NCBI GenBank assembly: GCA_002500665.1
Contig: DLRY01000100.1
Coordinates: 1 to 64,000, forward strand
Direction: 5' to 3'
Origin: Opitutia bacterium UBA7876
GTDB lineage: Bacteria > Verrucomicrobiota > Verrucomicrobiia > Opitutales > Seribacteraceae
Length of the DNA stretch: 64,000 bases
Part shown: positions 1 through 8,706 of the stretch, in pieces
Layout: the number at the start of each line of letters is the position of its first letter
Numbering within the stretch: position 1 is the first letter of the stretch
Translations under genes and position numbers: made by a program
Notes under the pieces: model-generated
The model's input: only the letters and a program-made list of their open reading frames with translations
What the model was told of the DNA's origin: nothing
The model's database searches: none

Positions 1-882
1 GTCCCAATGTCCATGGTTGAAGCTAATGACGTCCCAGTGGCGGCCGGGTTGACGGTGAGCCCCCAACCACTCCAAGATGCTGGACCGACCCTTTGCCGAA
101 GGTCCGCAATTAGTTGGTGGGTGATGCAGGTTGAACTTGCCCGCGAGGAATTCCCGCAGGCCCCTGCCGTAGTTCCCCGCAATGGAGTCGCCGATGAAGA
201 GGTAGCGCGGGAGCTTGGGGTCATCGAGCGCCGCTTGGTCGCCGATGGGCTGAAGATGTATCTCGGTCGCATGAATCACCTCCCCTTTTCTTCGGCCCAC
301 GACACGGGCCCGGTTGACGAAGGGCTCGCAGTCCCTGGTGGTTAGAACGTTGAAAAGCAAGGCTTTGGTTTGCCCGCCCTTCTTGAGGGAGCATTCGTAT
401 TTTTTCCCCTTGATGGTCAAGGTGCGCGGATTGGAGGCCGAGTTCCAAAGGCCGATGAATCGAAGGTCGTCCGTGGAGGCGATTTGCTGGGGCCGGCTTT
501 CCCCAAAAAAAAGACGCAGACCATACTCTCCGATCCAGTTCTCTTCATGGGCCTCTTTCAACCTCTTTTGCAGTTGGCCTTTGCTCCTGACCGCAACGAT
601 GCCCGTAACCGGTCCCTTGGGGAGCGTAAAACGAATTATCTCCTTGGATGCCTGAACTTGATAATGAAGAACGTTTCCCTTGAGCCCCTTGAAAAGACGC
701 GTGTTTACCTCCAGAGCAACCTGGGTTTCCTTGCTCCATTCGATCTCGGACCGCCCATCCGGGTTGCGAAGGTACATCCCCTCGTCATCCCGGGGAATGA
801 TCAAGCCCTCCACGGAAACGTCTTGGGCAGACAAGCCCAGCCAAGAAACCAAGACCCAGAAGAAGGGAAACGTTTTCATCAT
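1..882 (-). CDS. Exported SGNH/GDSL-type esterase, C-terminus cut by window edge
   Basis: The frame is open from an ATG at 882 (a second ATG follows directly at 879) to the window edge, giving 294 codons. Residues 1-20 look like a Sec signal peptide. Residues 25-220 form an N-terminal region I do not recognise. An SGNH hydrolase domain starts near 228: GDS at 231-233 would hold the nucleophile serine, HPPTNCGPS follows at 254-262, and WDVISFNHGH near 285-292 matches the block-III Asn region. The C-terminal Asp/His pair lies outside the window. It sits 20 bases behind the propeller gene and, with the sulfatase upstream, looks like a three-gene operon. By family, it would cleave ester groups such as acetyls on carbohydrates; the substrate is not visible. 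Confidence 0.85.
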   Translation of the reverse strand, partial: MMKTFPFFWVLVSWLGLSAQDVSVEGLIIPRDDEGMYLRNPDGRSEIEWSKETQVALEVNTRLFKGLKGNVLHYQVQASKEIIRFTLPKGPVTGIVAVRSKGQLQKRLKEAHEENWIGEYGLRLFFGESRPQQIASTDDLRFIGLWNSASNPRTLTIKGKKYECSLKKGGQTKALLFNVLTTRDCEPFVNRARVVGRRKGEVIHATEIHLQPIGDQAALDDPKLPRYLFIGDSIAGNYGRGLREFLAGKFNLHHPPTNCGPSAKGRSSILEWLGAHRQPGRHWDVISFNHGHWD

Positions 883-902
883 GAAAAAGGAAATGGAGAG
901 CT

Positions 903-1844
903 TTACTTGAGAAAACCCTCGGGCTTGCCGTTGGTCGAGACGACGTGAACCTCATGGGCCCGGACCGCGGGGTTGAAATATTCCCAAACGACTTTCTTGT
1001 CCCGGGTGATCTCGAAAAGCTTGGGCATGTCTCCCTTCTTTTGCCCGTAGCTGCAAATCAGGGTGTTGCCGTTGGCCAGGCGCTGCCCACCGCATGGATC
1101 GGCAAAGCGACCACCGACGTGCGAATTATCCACCCGCCAGGCAACCTTGCCCGAGGCATCGAACTCAACGGTCTTGTTGCCGTTGGTGAGGTTTACCAAA
1201 AGGTTCCCCCCCTTGAGTTGAATGGCGGTGAATGGCCAATTTCTGGCCTTGCGGCCCCCCAATTCCTCAAGGTCGGTCCTGATCGTCCGCACGACCGTCC
1301 CGTCCGGCTTGTATTCCTTGACCGCAAAAGCGAGCAGGTGAGGGACGATATAATTGCCATTGGGAAGCTTGCGGGCCATCCGGGTCTGCATATGACCATT
1401 CTTGGTCTCTGGCTTAAGCGGAACGGTCACTGCCACCGAACCGTCCTTGCGCACTTCCAGAAGCTGAGGCTTCACCCCTCTTTCCACGATCAGGGTGTTC
1501 CCATCGTCCAGGCGGACGCAGGAACCGAGCTCCTTGTTTGCCTTGCTCAGTTTGTAACTCCAGACGACTTTCCCTTCCCGGGTAATCTCCTTTGCCGCGT
1601 TACCTACGGAGACCAGTACGTTACCCGACTTAAGAACGAATCCGTCCCGCCCATAGCCCTTCGTTTGCCAGAGAATTTCGTTCTTCTCGCTCAACAGGAC
1701 GGTCGGATTGCCGCAAATCAGAAAGGAATGCCGGATTCCGCTCTCGCTGACTTGTCTACCGAAGGCCAGGTCGGCCTTTTCGTTCTTTGCGGGCGAGGAA
1801 AGGACGGGCAGAAGGCTGAAGAAGACCAGTAACGTATGGTTCAT
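903..1844 (-). CDS. Exported PQQ-like beta-propeller protein
   Basis: A 313-residue protein when started at the ATG at 1844. The frame also extends to 1898, but that would overlap the upstream sulfatase stop and put 18 residues ahead of a good signal peptide (MNHTLLVFFSLLPVLSS). The mature part is built of repeated blades with phrases such as LDDGNTLI, LPNGNYIV and LANGNTLI, each followed by a strand ending in a K/R-V-V-W type motif, which is typical of PQQ-like or arylsulfotransferase-like propellers. No catalytic residues can be assigned. It lies 28 bases after the sulfatase and 20 bases before the SGNH gene. A binding or structural role in polysaccharide processing is likely; enzyme activity is uncertain. 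Confidence 0.8.
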   Translation of the reverse strand: MNHTLLVFFSLLPVLSSPAKNEKADLAFGRQVSESGIRHSFLICGNPTVLLSEKNEILWQTKGYGRDGFVLKSGNVLVSVGNAAKEITREGKVVWSYKLSKANKELGSCVRLDDGNTLIVERGVKPQLLEVRKDGSVAVTVPLKPETKNGHMQTRMARKLPNGNYIVPHLLAFAVKEYKPDGTVVRTIRTDLEELGGRKARNWPFTAIQLKGGNLLVNLTNGNKTVEFDASGKVAWRVDNSHVGGRFADPCGGQRLANGNTLICSYGQKKGDMPKLFEITRDKKVVWEYFNPAVRAHEVHVVSTNGKPEGFLK

Positions 1845-1872
1845 TTTGGGCTGGGTTGGATCAGGTTGAAGC

Positions 1873-4023
1873 CTATTTGAGCTTGAGCTTGGCCTCATGG
1901 ACTTTCCCCTTGAAGCGCGCGCTCGAGGAATAGCTTGCCACCGTCGACAGGGAATCGTTTCCGACCTCCAAGGGATCTTGCGGGTGGGTGTTGAAGAGGC
2001 CCGGGAGCTTTCCTTCGGCCAAGACTTCGTTCTCCATTATCAAGGATACCTTCCCGTCGGGCAGGAGCGCGGCGTACAGGGAGGTCCGTCCCTCGGGCAA
2101 GGCCTTGGTTGCCCGGAAAGTGTGCAAGGTTCCTCCCAAACGGCAGGAGAAAACTGGTTTGCCGTCCTCCAGGTAAAGGGAATAGCCACTGCGGCTTCCG
2201 CCATGGGAAATCAGAACCCCGCCCTTTTCCCTTCCCCTGGTAAGGGAGAGTTTGATCTCAATGGACTTTTGGGCGAATTGAGGAGCGTGCTCGCGGGCAA
2301 CTTGGTCCCCATGCTTGAGAAGGTAGAATCCCTGGGCATCCTTCCTTAGTTTTTTCCTCACCTTGGCCGGATTCGCCTGAGGATGCGAGTAGTAGGGATT
2401 GACCTTGACCCGCTTGGCCCAGGCCAACCACTCGGCCTCCAATTCCTCGGCCTTATCCGCATGAGAATCAATCAGGTTGTTCGTCTCGCAACGGTCCTTG
2501 GCCAGGTTGTACAGTTCCCAAGTCCGGTTCTTGTAACGGTTGTTGCCTCGCACCAGTTTCCAGTCCCCCTTGCGGATGGAACTGGAATCGAAGTGGTCGA
2601 AACAAAGCACCCGTTCGCTCGCCTTGCCGGCGCCCCTGAAAAAGGGAGCCAGGCTCCTGCCCTCGACCGGAATGAGTTTCTCGTCCTTGAATTTCTCCGG
2701 GTAATCGACTCCTCCGATCTCAAGCAAGGTAGGCATGACGTCGATCAAGTGGACGGGGGAGCGCACCCAGCGGTCGGGCTTGGCGATTCCCTTGGGCCAA
2801 TGAGCGAGCAATGGGCTGCAATTGCCACCCTCGTGATTGAAGTGCTTGTACATGCGCAAAGGGGTGTTGCTCAGGCAGGACCACGCGCTCCCCACCGAAT
2901 GATAGGTACCCGGACCGCCCACACCCTTGAGCTCGTCCCCCTCGTGCAGTTTCGTAAAACCCTTTCGGCTCGATTGGTCGAAACCAAACGGGCCCCATTC
3001 GTAGCAAGCCCCGTTATCACTGGTGAAGAGGATGAGGGTATTCTCGAGATCCCCACCCTTTTCGAGCTGTGAAACGATCTTGCCGATTCCTTGGTCCACG
3101 TGATCGATCATGGCGGCAAAGGTCGCCATCCGGTAGACGAGGTCCTCCTGCCGGTTTTTCTCGACGTCCTTCCAGTCGGGATTCCTTTTGCCGGCAAAAC
3201 CATTGGCAATGTCGTCGCGGTCGACCGGAACCTCGGAGAGCTCGGTGAATTTCCAGGAATCCGTGACCAGGCCCGAGTTGCGCTGCCGGGCAAAGCGCTC
3301 TTCCCTCAGGACGTCCCAGCCCTTGCGGTAGGTATCAAGGTAGGCATCGCGGGTCTTGGCTGGGGCGTGAAGAGGGAAGTGCGGAGAAGAGTGGGCCAGG
3401 TAGAGGAAAAAGGGCTCGTCCTTTTTCTGGGCCTGCTCGAGAAACTCGACCGCATAGTCGTTGAAGGCATCGGTCGCATAGAACTCCTCCGCATCGAACG
3501 CAAGCTCGGGCTTCCTGCCCTCCGGCAGCCGCAGGTAGTTGCCCGCTTTCCACTGGCTGGTGCTATGGCCCCGGATATAGCCGTAGTACTCGTCGAACCC
3601 CCGGTCGGTAGGGGTTTCCTCTTGTCCGACGTGCCACTTCCCCACCCCGTAGGTCCCGTACCCGGCCGTCTTGAGGGCCTCCGCCAGGGTCATGCACTGC
3701 TTGTTCAGTTTGCCCAAGTAGGCCGGACCAAGGCGGGCGGTCGAGTCACGGCCGGTGAAGTTCGCGATGCCGGCCTGATGGGAATAAAGCCCCGTCAGGA
3801 GGGAGGCCCGGGAGGGGCAACAGCGGGCAGAGTTATAGTTCTGGGTGAAACGCAGCCCGCCCTTGGCCAGCCGGTCGAGATGAGGGGTTCGTACCTCTCC
3901 GCCGAAGGAGCCCAGGTCGGAATAGCCCATATCGTCGACGAGCACGACGACGACGTTGGGCTTGCCGGCCCAGCAAAGGGTTGAGCAAAACAGAAGGATC
4001 CAAGGAAAGATTGGAGGGGTCAT
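1873..4023 (-). CDS. Exported arylsulfatase with C-terminal beta-rich extension
   Basis: Started at the ATG at 4023, which gives 716 residues with a signal peptide (MTPPIFPWILLFCSTLCWA); an upstream ATG at 4071 would add 16 non-signal residues. The formylglycine motif is C-C-P-S-R at 68-72, so Cys68 should be the modified catalytic residue. Asp30-Asp31 (LVDDMG) and FTSDNG in the middle supply the calcium ligands. After the sulfatase fold ends, about 120 residues follow (from about 590) with short strands resembling a concanavalin-like sandwich, including SHGGSRSGYSLYL and LEVGNDS, perhaps a carbohydrate-binding part. It hydrolyses sulfate esters in the family; the substrate is unknown. It probably leads the operon with the propeller and SGNH genes. 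Confidence 0.93.
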   Translation of the reverse strand: MTPPIFPWILLFCSTLCWAGKPNVVVVLVDDMGYSDLGSFGGEVRTPHLDRLAKGGLRFTQNYNSARCCPSRASLLTGLYSHQAGIANFTGRDSTARLGPAYLGKLNKQCMTLAEALKTAGYGTYGVGKWHVGQEETPTDRGFDEYYGYIRGHSTSQWKAGNYLRLPEGRKPELAFDAEEFYATDAFNDYAVEFLEQAQKKDEPFFLYLAHSSPHFPLHAPAKTRDAYLDTYRKGWDVLREERFARQRNSGLVTDSWKFTELSEVPVDRDDIANGFAGKRNPDWKDVEKNRQEDLVYRMATFAAMIDHVDQGIGKIVSQLEKGGDLENTLILFTSDNGACYEWGPFGFDQSSRKGFTKLHEGDELKGVGGPGTYHSVGSAWSCLSNTPLRMYKHFNHEGGNCSPLLAHWPKGIAKPDRWVRSPVHLIDVMPTLLEIGGVDYPEKFKDEKLIPVEGRSLAPFFRGAGKASERVLCFDHFDSSSIRKGDWKLVRGNNRYKNRTWELYNLAKDRCETNNLIDSHADKAEELEAEWLAWAKRVKVNPYYSHPQANPAKVRKKLRKDAQGFYLLKHGDQVAREHAPQFAQKSIEIKLSLTRGREKGGVLISHGGSRSGYSLYLEDGKPVFSCRLGGTLHTFRATKALPEGRTSLYAALLPDGKVSLIMENEVLAEGKLPGLFNTHPQDPLEVGNDSLSTVASYSSSARFKGKVHEAKLKLK

Positions 4024-4098
4024 GCATAGACGTTGCCAAGCGAACTGCCATCGGTCAAGCGCTAGGAGCAACGAATGACGATCGGGCTTGAGCGCTCT

Positions 4099-5853
4099 TC
4101 AGTCTTGGGCGGACGGGTCCCGCAAGCTTCTCTTGCCCCCCGCCTTCTCCAGCAAGGCGCGGATCGTGGTTTGCCGTTCAGCGGACATACGATCGAGGGG
4201 AGCCCTGCCTTTTTGGTCTGGGCTCATAAGCACGTCGAGGGCGGTCATCTTCCATGCATTGAGAGCATTGGGATTTGCCCCGCGGTCTAGCAACAAGCGA
4301 ACGATATTGGCCTGGCCGAGGTTGCAGGCTCGATGCAAGGCCGTTGCCTTGCTCGAAAAGATCACGTTCGGGTCGGCCCCCTGCTCAAGCTTACGCTTTA
4401 TTTCGGCCAAGTTGCCGGAGTTGACGTCGCGCAGCGTGATCGAGGGTGCTTCGGGTTGTGGATCAGAGGCCTGAACGCGTTCCTCGGTCCGCAAAAAATT
4501 CAATTGCCTGGTGTAGACAAGTTCACCGTCGGCGAATATCAGCCATTTGCCGACGCACCTGCTCCCGTCAATCATGGAGTAGAAGCCGAATTCCGTAATT
4601 TCTCTTTCTTCATCAGTGGAGGAGAACTTTCCATGATAAGACTTGGCCACCGGATCATAGCATTCAAAGCTAAGGTTGGCGGGGAAGCCCTCGCCCTTGC
4701 TGCGCCACAAGAAAAAACCGGTCTCGGCATCATATTCCTTAGTACCTACAAAGGGAACTTCCTTGCCATTGATGACTGGACTGAAGGTGGCGACAAAGGA
4801 TTTCCCGATTTCTTTCCAGCGAATTTCCATGACGTCCTCAATCTCCTCTCGTTCGCCTCCTGTTGGTTGTCCATGGCCATTGACTTTCCAAGTACCGATC
4901 TCCCTCCCCAACAATTCCGCCACTTCCCCGGCGGACAGCTTCCGGCCGGACCCGGTACGGGCCAAGGCACGGGCAAGGGACTGGGACTCGGAACTGAGGG
5001 ACGAAAGCTTCAATTCGAAGTTGCCTACTCCCCTCATCGTGATGGTCAGGTCGTCACTGTCGAGAGAAACGAACTTGGCCATGATCAAGCGGCCTTTCTT
5101 GTCCTTCCAGACACGATCGTAAAGCGTTTTCGGCAACTCTTGGGGCACTGGATTTGGGGCCTGAACGGGTGCCTCCTCCTCGGTAAGAGCATCCTCCTGA
5201 CGGTAAATCTCGGTGGGAACCAAGTCGACCTGCTTGAACTCCTTGCCGGTCAAATGGGCGAAGACGTTTTCCATCACCTGCCTTCCCATGCGATCCGGAA
5301 AGGAAATGGGAGCGGCATAGATCTTGCCCGCCTTGATGGCGGCTCGGCCCTCCTTGGTTCCATCGAAACCAATGATCTTCACTTCATTCTCCTTGCCCGC
5401 TGACTTGGCCGCCTGGTACGCGCCCAAGGCAGAAGGATCGTTGATTGCGAAAATACCGGCGAGGTCAGGATGGGTAATCAAGGCATCCGCAGTGGCTTGC
5501 TCACCGGGCCTCTGGTTTGCTCCGCCATCCGCTTGCGCCACGATCTCGATCGCACTAGCCTCCCCTTTTTTATTGTGAGCATCGACGACCTCCCGAAATC
5601 CTTTTACCCGCATGACGCATGCACTGGCTTGCTTGAAGTCGAGCACGAGCACCTTCCCGCCTTTGGGAGCCAAGGCCTCGATCATGGCCTGGCCCGCCAA
5701 CTGCCCCCCCTGGTAATTATCGTTGCCCACGTGCCCCGTAATTTGCGCGTCCTCCTTGGCAAACTCGAAATCAATGGTAAAGACGGGAATGCCCGCTGAG
5801 TTAGCTCTTTTTATAGCTGGTCCAACTGCGACGGGGCCCATTGGCACCAGCAC
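4099..5853 (-). CDS. C-terminal fragment: binding-protein lobe, SHD1, calycin-like domain, ankyrin repeats
   Basis: 584 codons if read from the GTG at 5853, which lies inside a strand of the binding domain and is not a convincing start; the frame continues upstream without a gap to the TAA. Residues 1-220 complete the RbsB-like fold (GNDNYQGGQLAG at 43-54, INDPSALGAYQAA at 137-149, GFDGTKEGRAAI at 162-173). Residues 244-298 are a second SHD1 copy (W-K-D-K-K-G-R ... L-S-S-x-S-Q). Residues 318-455 look like a calycin/DUF1579-type barrel (GTWKVNG, WLIFADGELVYTR). Residues 470-575 carry ankyrin repeats (KATALHRACNLGQANIVRLL, RGANPNALNAWKMTALDVL). Without the N-terminal part it has no export signal. 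Confidence 0.6.
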   Translation of the reverse strand: MLVPMGPVAVGPAIKRANSAGIPVFTIDFEFAKEDAQITGHVGNDNYQGGQLAGQAMIEALAPKGGKVLVLDFKQASACVMRVKGFREVVDAHNKKGEASAIEIVAQADGGANQRPGEQATADALITHPDLAGIFAINDPSALGAYQAAKSAGKENEVKIIGFDGTKEGRAAIKAGKIYAAPISFPDRMGRQVMENVFAHLTGKEFKQVDLVPTEIYRQEDALTEEEAPVQAPNPVPQELPKTLYDRVWKDKKGRLIMAKFVSLDSDDLTITMRGVGNFELKLSSLSSESQSLARALARTGSGRKLSAGEVAELLGREIGTWKVNGHGQPTGGEREEIEDVMEIRWKEIGKSFVATFSPVINGKEVPFVGTKEYDAETGFFLWRSKGEGFPANLSFECYDPVAKSYHGKFSSTDEEREITEFGFYSMIDGSRCVGKWLIFADGELVYTRQLNFLRTEERVQASDPQPEAPSITLRDVNSGNLAEIKRKLEQGADPNVIFSSKATALHRACNLGQANIVRLLLDRGANPNALNAWKMTALDVLMSPDQKGRAPLDRMSAERQTTIRALLEKAGGKRSLRDPSAQD

Positions 5854-5889
5854 TATGGCCTTAACCTTTTGGGTAATGAAAGCATCTAT

Positions 5890-6285
5890 TTAATCGGATA
5901 GTTTTTTGGCATCGAACCGAGCATCCTGCACCAGAAGCTCGGCTCCCCGTTGGTCCGCATCCGCTTGCATGGCCGCAACCATTTTCTTGCAATACGGATT
6001 AGAGAGGAACAGCGCCGAGAACCCGATGGCGGGACGGGCGTAGGTATCCCCCGTGCTCAACGTTCGGGCCAAGTCCTGGGACTGCGGACTGAGCTCGTCC
6101 AGTTTCAGGACGTAGGTCTTGCCCTTCATGGAAATAGTCACGTTATCCGTAGTCGCGGAAACGAATTCCGCCCGGATGACGCGGCCCTTGGCGTTGACCC
6201 ACTCGTGTTTCTCTGCCTGGATGGATGAAAGAGAGAAGGTAAGGAGAGATAATACTACAAGTGGGAGAAAGGAGATCTTGGTCAT
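5890..6285 (-). CDS. N-terminal fragment: signal peptide, SHD1 domain, start of binding-protein domain
   Basis: This 131-residue product is what ordinary translation would give before the in-frame TAA at 5890. Residues 1-24 are a clear Sec signal peptide. Residues 26-76 match the SHD1 fold seen in many exported PVC proteins: W-x-N-x-K-G-R at the start, a FVSA strand, and L-x-L-x-x-L-S-P-x-S-Q near the end. From 86 (IGFSALFLSNPYCKKMVAAM) begins the first lobe of an RbsB-like periplasmic binding protein, which is cut after about 46 residues. As a stand-alone product, the binding fold would be incomplete, so this fragment is unlikely to bind sugar. It is divergent from the plus-strand gene at 6404, with 118 bases between. 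Confidence 0.6.
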   Translation of the reverse strand: MTKISFLPLVVLSLLTFSLSSIQAEKHEWVNAKGRVIRAEFVSATTDNVTISMKGKTYVLKLDELSPQSQDLARTLSTGDTYARPAIGFSALFLSNPYCKKMVAAMQADADQRGAELLVQDARFDAKKLSD

Positions 6286-6403
6286 GGTTTGAAGTATTCA
6301 TCCTTTTCGGGATTCTGGAGAGACTAAAAGCGTGAAATGGGAAAAGTTTTGCTTGGCTCCCCACCTCATATGGGAAAACTAACCCTGCAACGTACCTGAT
6401 AAC

Positions 6404-7255
6404 ATGAGAACCCTATTCCTCCTTTTTTCCGCTTCCTTGGTTTCCGGAGCTCCCGAACTTTCGCTTGCCTGGAAGAAAAACTGGCTCGTCATTTACGGCG
6501 ATTTTCTTCCGGGTCCCATGCGCGTCCACTACCTGGAAGCCTATTGCCGGGCCAATTCCCACACCACGGACTGGGGCAAGCATACCGTCGTCGGACACGA
6601 GACCAAACTCGTCTCGGCGGCCGAAGACGGATCCCGCATCGAACTTTCCTGCGTCCTGCGGGACGGCGTCACGGTGCGGCACCTAATTACCGCTACGGAC
6701 GACGAGGTCGACTTCCGCCTCACCGCTCACAACCCTACCAAGAAGCGCTCCGAGGCCCACTGGGCTCAGCCCTGCGTCCGGGTGGGGGTGTTCACCGGCA
6801 CCGGGGCGGACAAGACCCGGGACGCCTACGCCTACGTGAGCAAGAGCTTCCTTTTCCTCGACGGCAGACAGGCCATGATGCCGACCCGCGACTGGGCGAC
6901 GAAAGCCCGCTACGTCCCGGGGCAGGTGTGGGCCGCCCCAGGGGTCAAGCGCGCCGACGTGAACCCCCGCCCTCTCCACAAGGACGTCCCCGACAATGGC
7001 CTCATCGGTTGCTATTCCGAGGATGGCAAAAGGATTTTCGCCACCGCATGGGAACCCTACCAGGAACTTTTTCAGGGGGTTGGCAGGTGCCTGCACAGCG
7101 ATTTCAGGCTCGGCGGGCTCAAGCCTGGCCAGACTCTGGCCGTCAAGGGGAAGATCTACCTCGTGAAAAACGACCTGGAGGCCTTGCTTGCCAGGTACCG
7201 CAAGGACTTTCCCGGGCACGAAAGGCTACACGGGGGAGCCGGGTCCCGAAAATAG
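6404..7255 (+). CDS. Exported protein of unknown function
   Basis: A 283-residue protein with a short signal peptide (MRTLFLLFSASLVSGA). The body is beta-rich: it contains WLVIYGDFLPG, then HYLEAYCR, a stretch of alternating strands (IELSCVLRDGVTVRHLITATDDEVDFRLTAHN would be two of them), and a later GLIGCYSEDGKRIFATAW. This layout resembles the galactose-mutarotase-like or hydrolase-associated sandwiches found in PVC exported proteins, but I do not recognise a named family. No catalytic motif is visible. It lies 41 bases upstream of the symporter gene on the same strand, so the two may be co-transcribed. The function is open. Confidence 0.75.
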   Translation: MRTLFLLFSASLVSGAPELSLAWKKNWLVIYGDFLPGPMRVHYLEAYCRANSHTTDWGKHTVVGHETKLVSAAEDGSRIELSCVLRDGVTVRHLITATDDEVDFRLTAHNPTKKRSEAHWAQPCVRVGVFTGTGADKTRDAYAYVSKSFLFLDGRQAMMPTRDWATKARYVPGQVWAAPGVKRADVNPRPLHKDVPDNGLIGCYSEDGKRIFATAWEPYQELFQGVGRCLHSDFRLGGLKPGQTLAVKGKIYLVKNDLEALLARYRKDFPGHERLHGGAGSRK

Positions 7256-7296
7256 AATCGGAATCCCTGCCTGCTTTTGCTTGAGTGGGCCAAAAC

Positions 7297-8706
7297 ATGA
7301 CTGCCCAAGATTCAAACAATTCTCCCGAAGGCGCCCGGAACTGGTTGCTCTGGGCGGCTCCCCTGCTTTCCATTCTGGCCGGTTGGTCGACCCTGAAGCT
7401 CGGGGTTCTGGACGCGCCTGCCTCCATCACCCTCGGGATCGCTCTGTGGACTGCCTTGTGGTGGATTTTCGAGGCGGTCCCCATCCCCGTCGCATCCCTT
7501 CTCCCTCTTGCCCTGCTTCCTCTCTTCGGAATCCTCGAACCCAGGGTGGTCGGTGAAAAGTACGGGCATCCCCTAGTCCTTCTCCTGCTCGGCGGCTTCC
7601 TCTTGTCCAAGGCCATGGAAAAGAGCGGGGCTCACCGCCGGATCGCCCTCATGATGGTCAACGCCTGCCCCGCCGGGGAAAAATTTCTCATCCTCGGCTT
7701 CATGGCGGCCACTGCCTTTCTCAGCATGTGGATCTCCAACACCGCCACCACCCTCATGATGCTCCCCATGGCGCTCGCGGTCATCCAGAACAGCCGGAGC
7801 GAAGCCCTCAAGATTCCCCTTCTGCTGGGGATCGCCTTCGCGGCCAACGTGGGGGGAATCGGCACCCCTATCGGGACGCCCCCCAACCTCGTTATGATGG
7901 GGGCCTACAAGGACCTCGGACATCCCGAGCTTTCCTTCACCGAATGGATGAAGTTCGGGGTACCCGTCAGCTTGACCATGGTGATCGTCATCTGGCTTTG
8001 GCTCTCCCGGAAGGTCACGGGCAAGGAACGCATCGACTTGCCCGACCCCGGGTCCTGGCGCCAGCCGGAAATCCGCACCTTGCTGGTCTTCGGGCTGACC
8101 GCCCTCGCCTGGATCACCCGTTCCGAGCCTTTCGGGGGCTGGAAGACCTGGCTTAACCTTCCCCAGGCTAATGATGCCAGCGTGGCCTTCGTTGCGGTCA
8201 TCCTCCTTTTCTGCCTGCCGGGCGGAGAGAAAAAAGGGGAACGTCTCCTCGACTGGAGAACGGCCAACCGAATTCCATGGGGCATGCTGGTCCTGGTTGG
8301 AGCGGGTCTTTGCCTGGGCGAAGGGTTCAAGCAGTCCGGGCTTAGCGCCACCATAGCGAGTGTTTTCTCGGGAATCGGAAGCCTCCCCCTGATCGCGCTT
8401 CTGCTCGGTATCGCCTTGCTCGTGACCTTCCTGACCGAGATGACCAGCAACACCGCAACGACCAACGTGCTGATGCCCATCCTGGGAGCCGCCGCAATCG
8501 CCTCGGACGTCGATCCCATTCTTTTGATGATACCCGCCGCCATGAGCGCCAGTTGCGCCTTTATGCTGCCCGTCGCCACCATCCCCAACGCAGTGGTCTT
8601 CGGGACCGGGGAGATTACCGTCCGGAGGATGGCCCAAGAGGGCCTGGTTCTCAACCTGATGGGAGCCTCGGTGATATCCGGTATTTGCTACTTCCTGCTT
8701 TCCTAG
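7297..8706 (+). CDS. SLC13/DASS family sodium-anion symporter
   Basis: An integral membrane carrier of 469 residues (a GTG at 7285 would add four). It shows the family's inverted-repeat layout: two S-N-T motifs followed by A-T-T, the first at 147-152 (SNTATTLMMLP) and the second near 383 (SNTATTNVLMP), each at the tip of a re-entrant hairpin that binds sodium and the anion. GTPIGTPPNLVMMG between them is another family hallmark. About eleven hydrophobic spans are visible. Relatives carry dicarboxylates, citrate or sulfate with sodium; the sequence alone does not decide. Next to sulfatase genes, sulfate or a sugar acid are reasonable guesses. Its stop interlocks with that of the convergent DUF1592 gene (CTAG at 8703-8706). 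Confidence 0.92.
   Translation: MTAQDSNNSPEGARNWLLWAAPLLSILAGWSTLKLGVLDAPASITLGIALWTALWWIFEAVPIPVASLLPLALLPLFGILEPRVVGEKYGHPLVLLLLGGFLLSKAMEKSGAHRRIALMMVNACPAGEKFLILGFMAATAFLSMWISNTATTLMMLPMALAVIQNSRSEALKIPLLLGIAFAANVGGIGTPIGTPPNLVMMGAYKDLGHPELSFTEWMKFGVPVSLTMVIVIWLWLSRKVTGKERIDLPDPGSWRQPEIRTLLVFGLTALAWITRSEPFGGWKTWLNLPQANDASVAFVAVILLFCLPGGEKKGERLLDWRTANRIPWGMLVLVGAGLCLGEGFKQSGLSATIASVFSGIGSLPLIALLLGIALLVTFLTEMTSNTATTNVLMPILGAAAIASDVDPILLMIPAAMSASCAFMLPVATIPNAVVFGTGEITVRRMAQEGLVLNLMGASVISGICYFLLS

Larger units (their letters stand above)
4099..6285 (-). pseudogene. Interrupted gene: SHD1 / sugar-binding-protein fold / SHD1 / calycin-like / ankyrin
   Basis: A single reading frame of 729 codons runs from ATG 6285 to the stop at 4099-4101, broken only by TAA at 5890-5892. 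The codons on both sides are in the same phase and encode adjacent parts of one periplasmic binding domain: the chain ends ...DAKKLSD, then stop, then IDAFITQKVKAIVLV. RbsB-type proteins have exactly this helix-strand passage at this point, so nothing appears missing except the one codon. Order: signal peptide, SHD1 (26-76), type-1 binding domain (86 to about 365), second SHD1, lipocalin/calycin-like domain, ankyrin repeats. A CAA (Gln) to TAA change, a sequencing error or stop readthrough would each explain it. The two halves are listed separately below. Confidence 0.75.
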
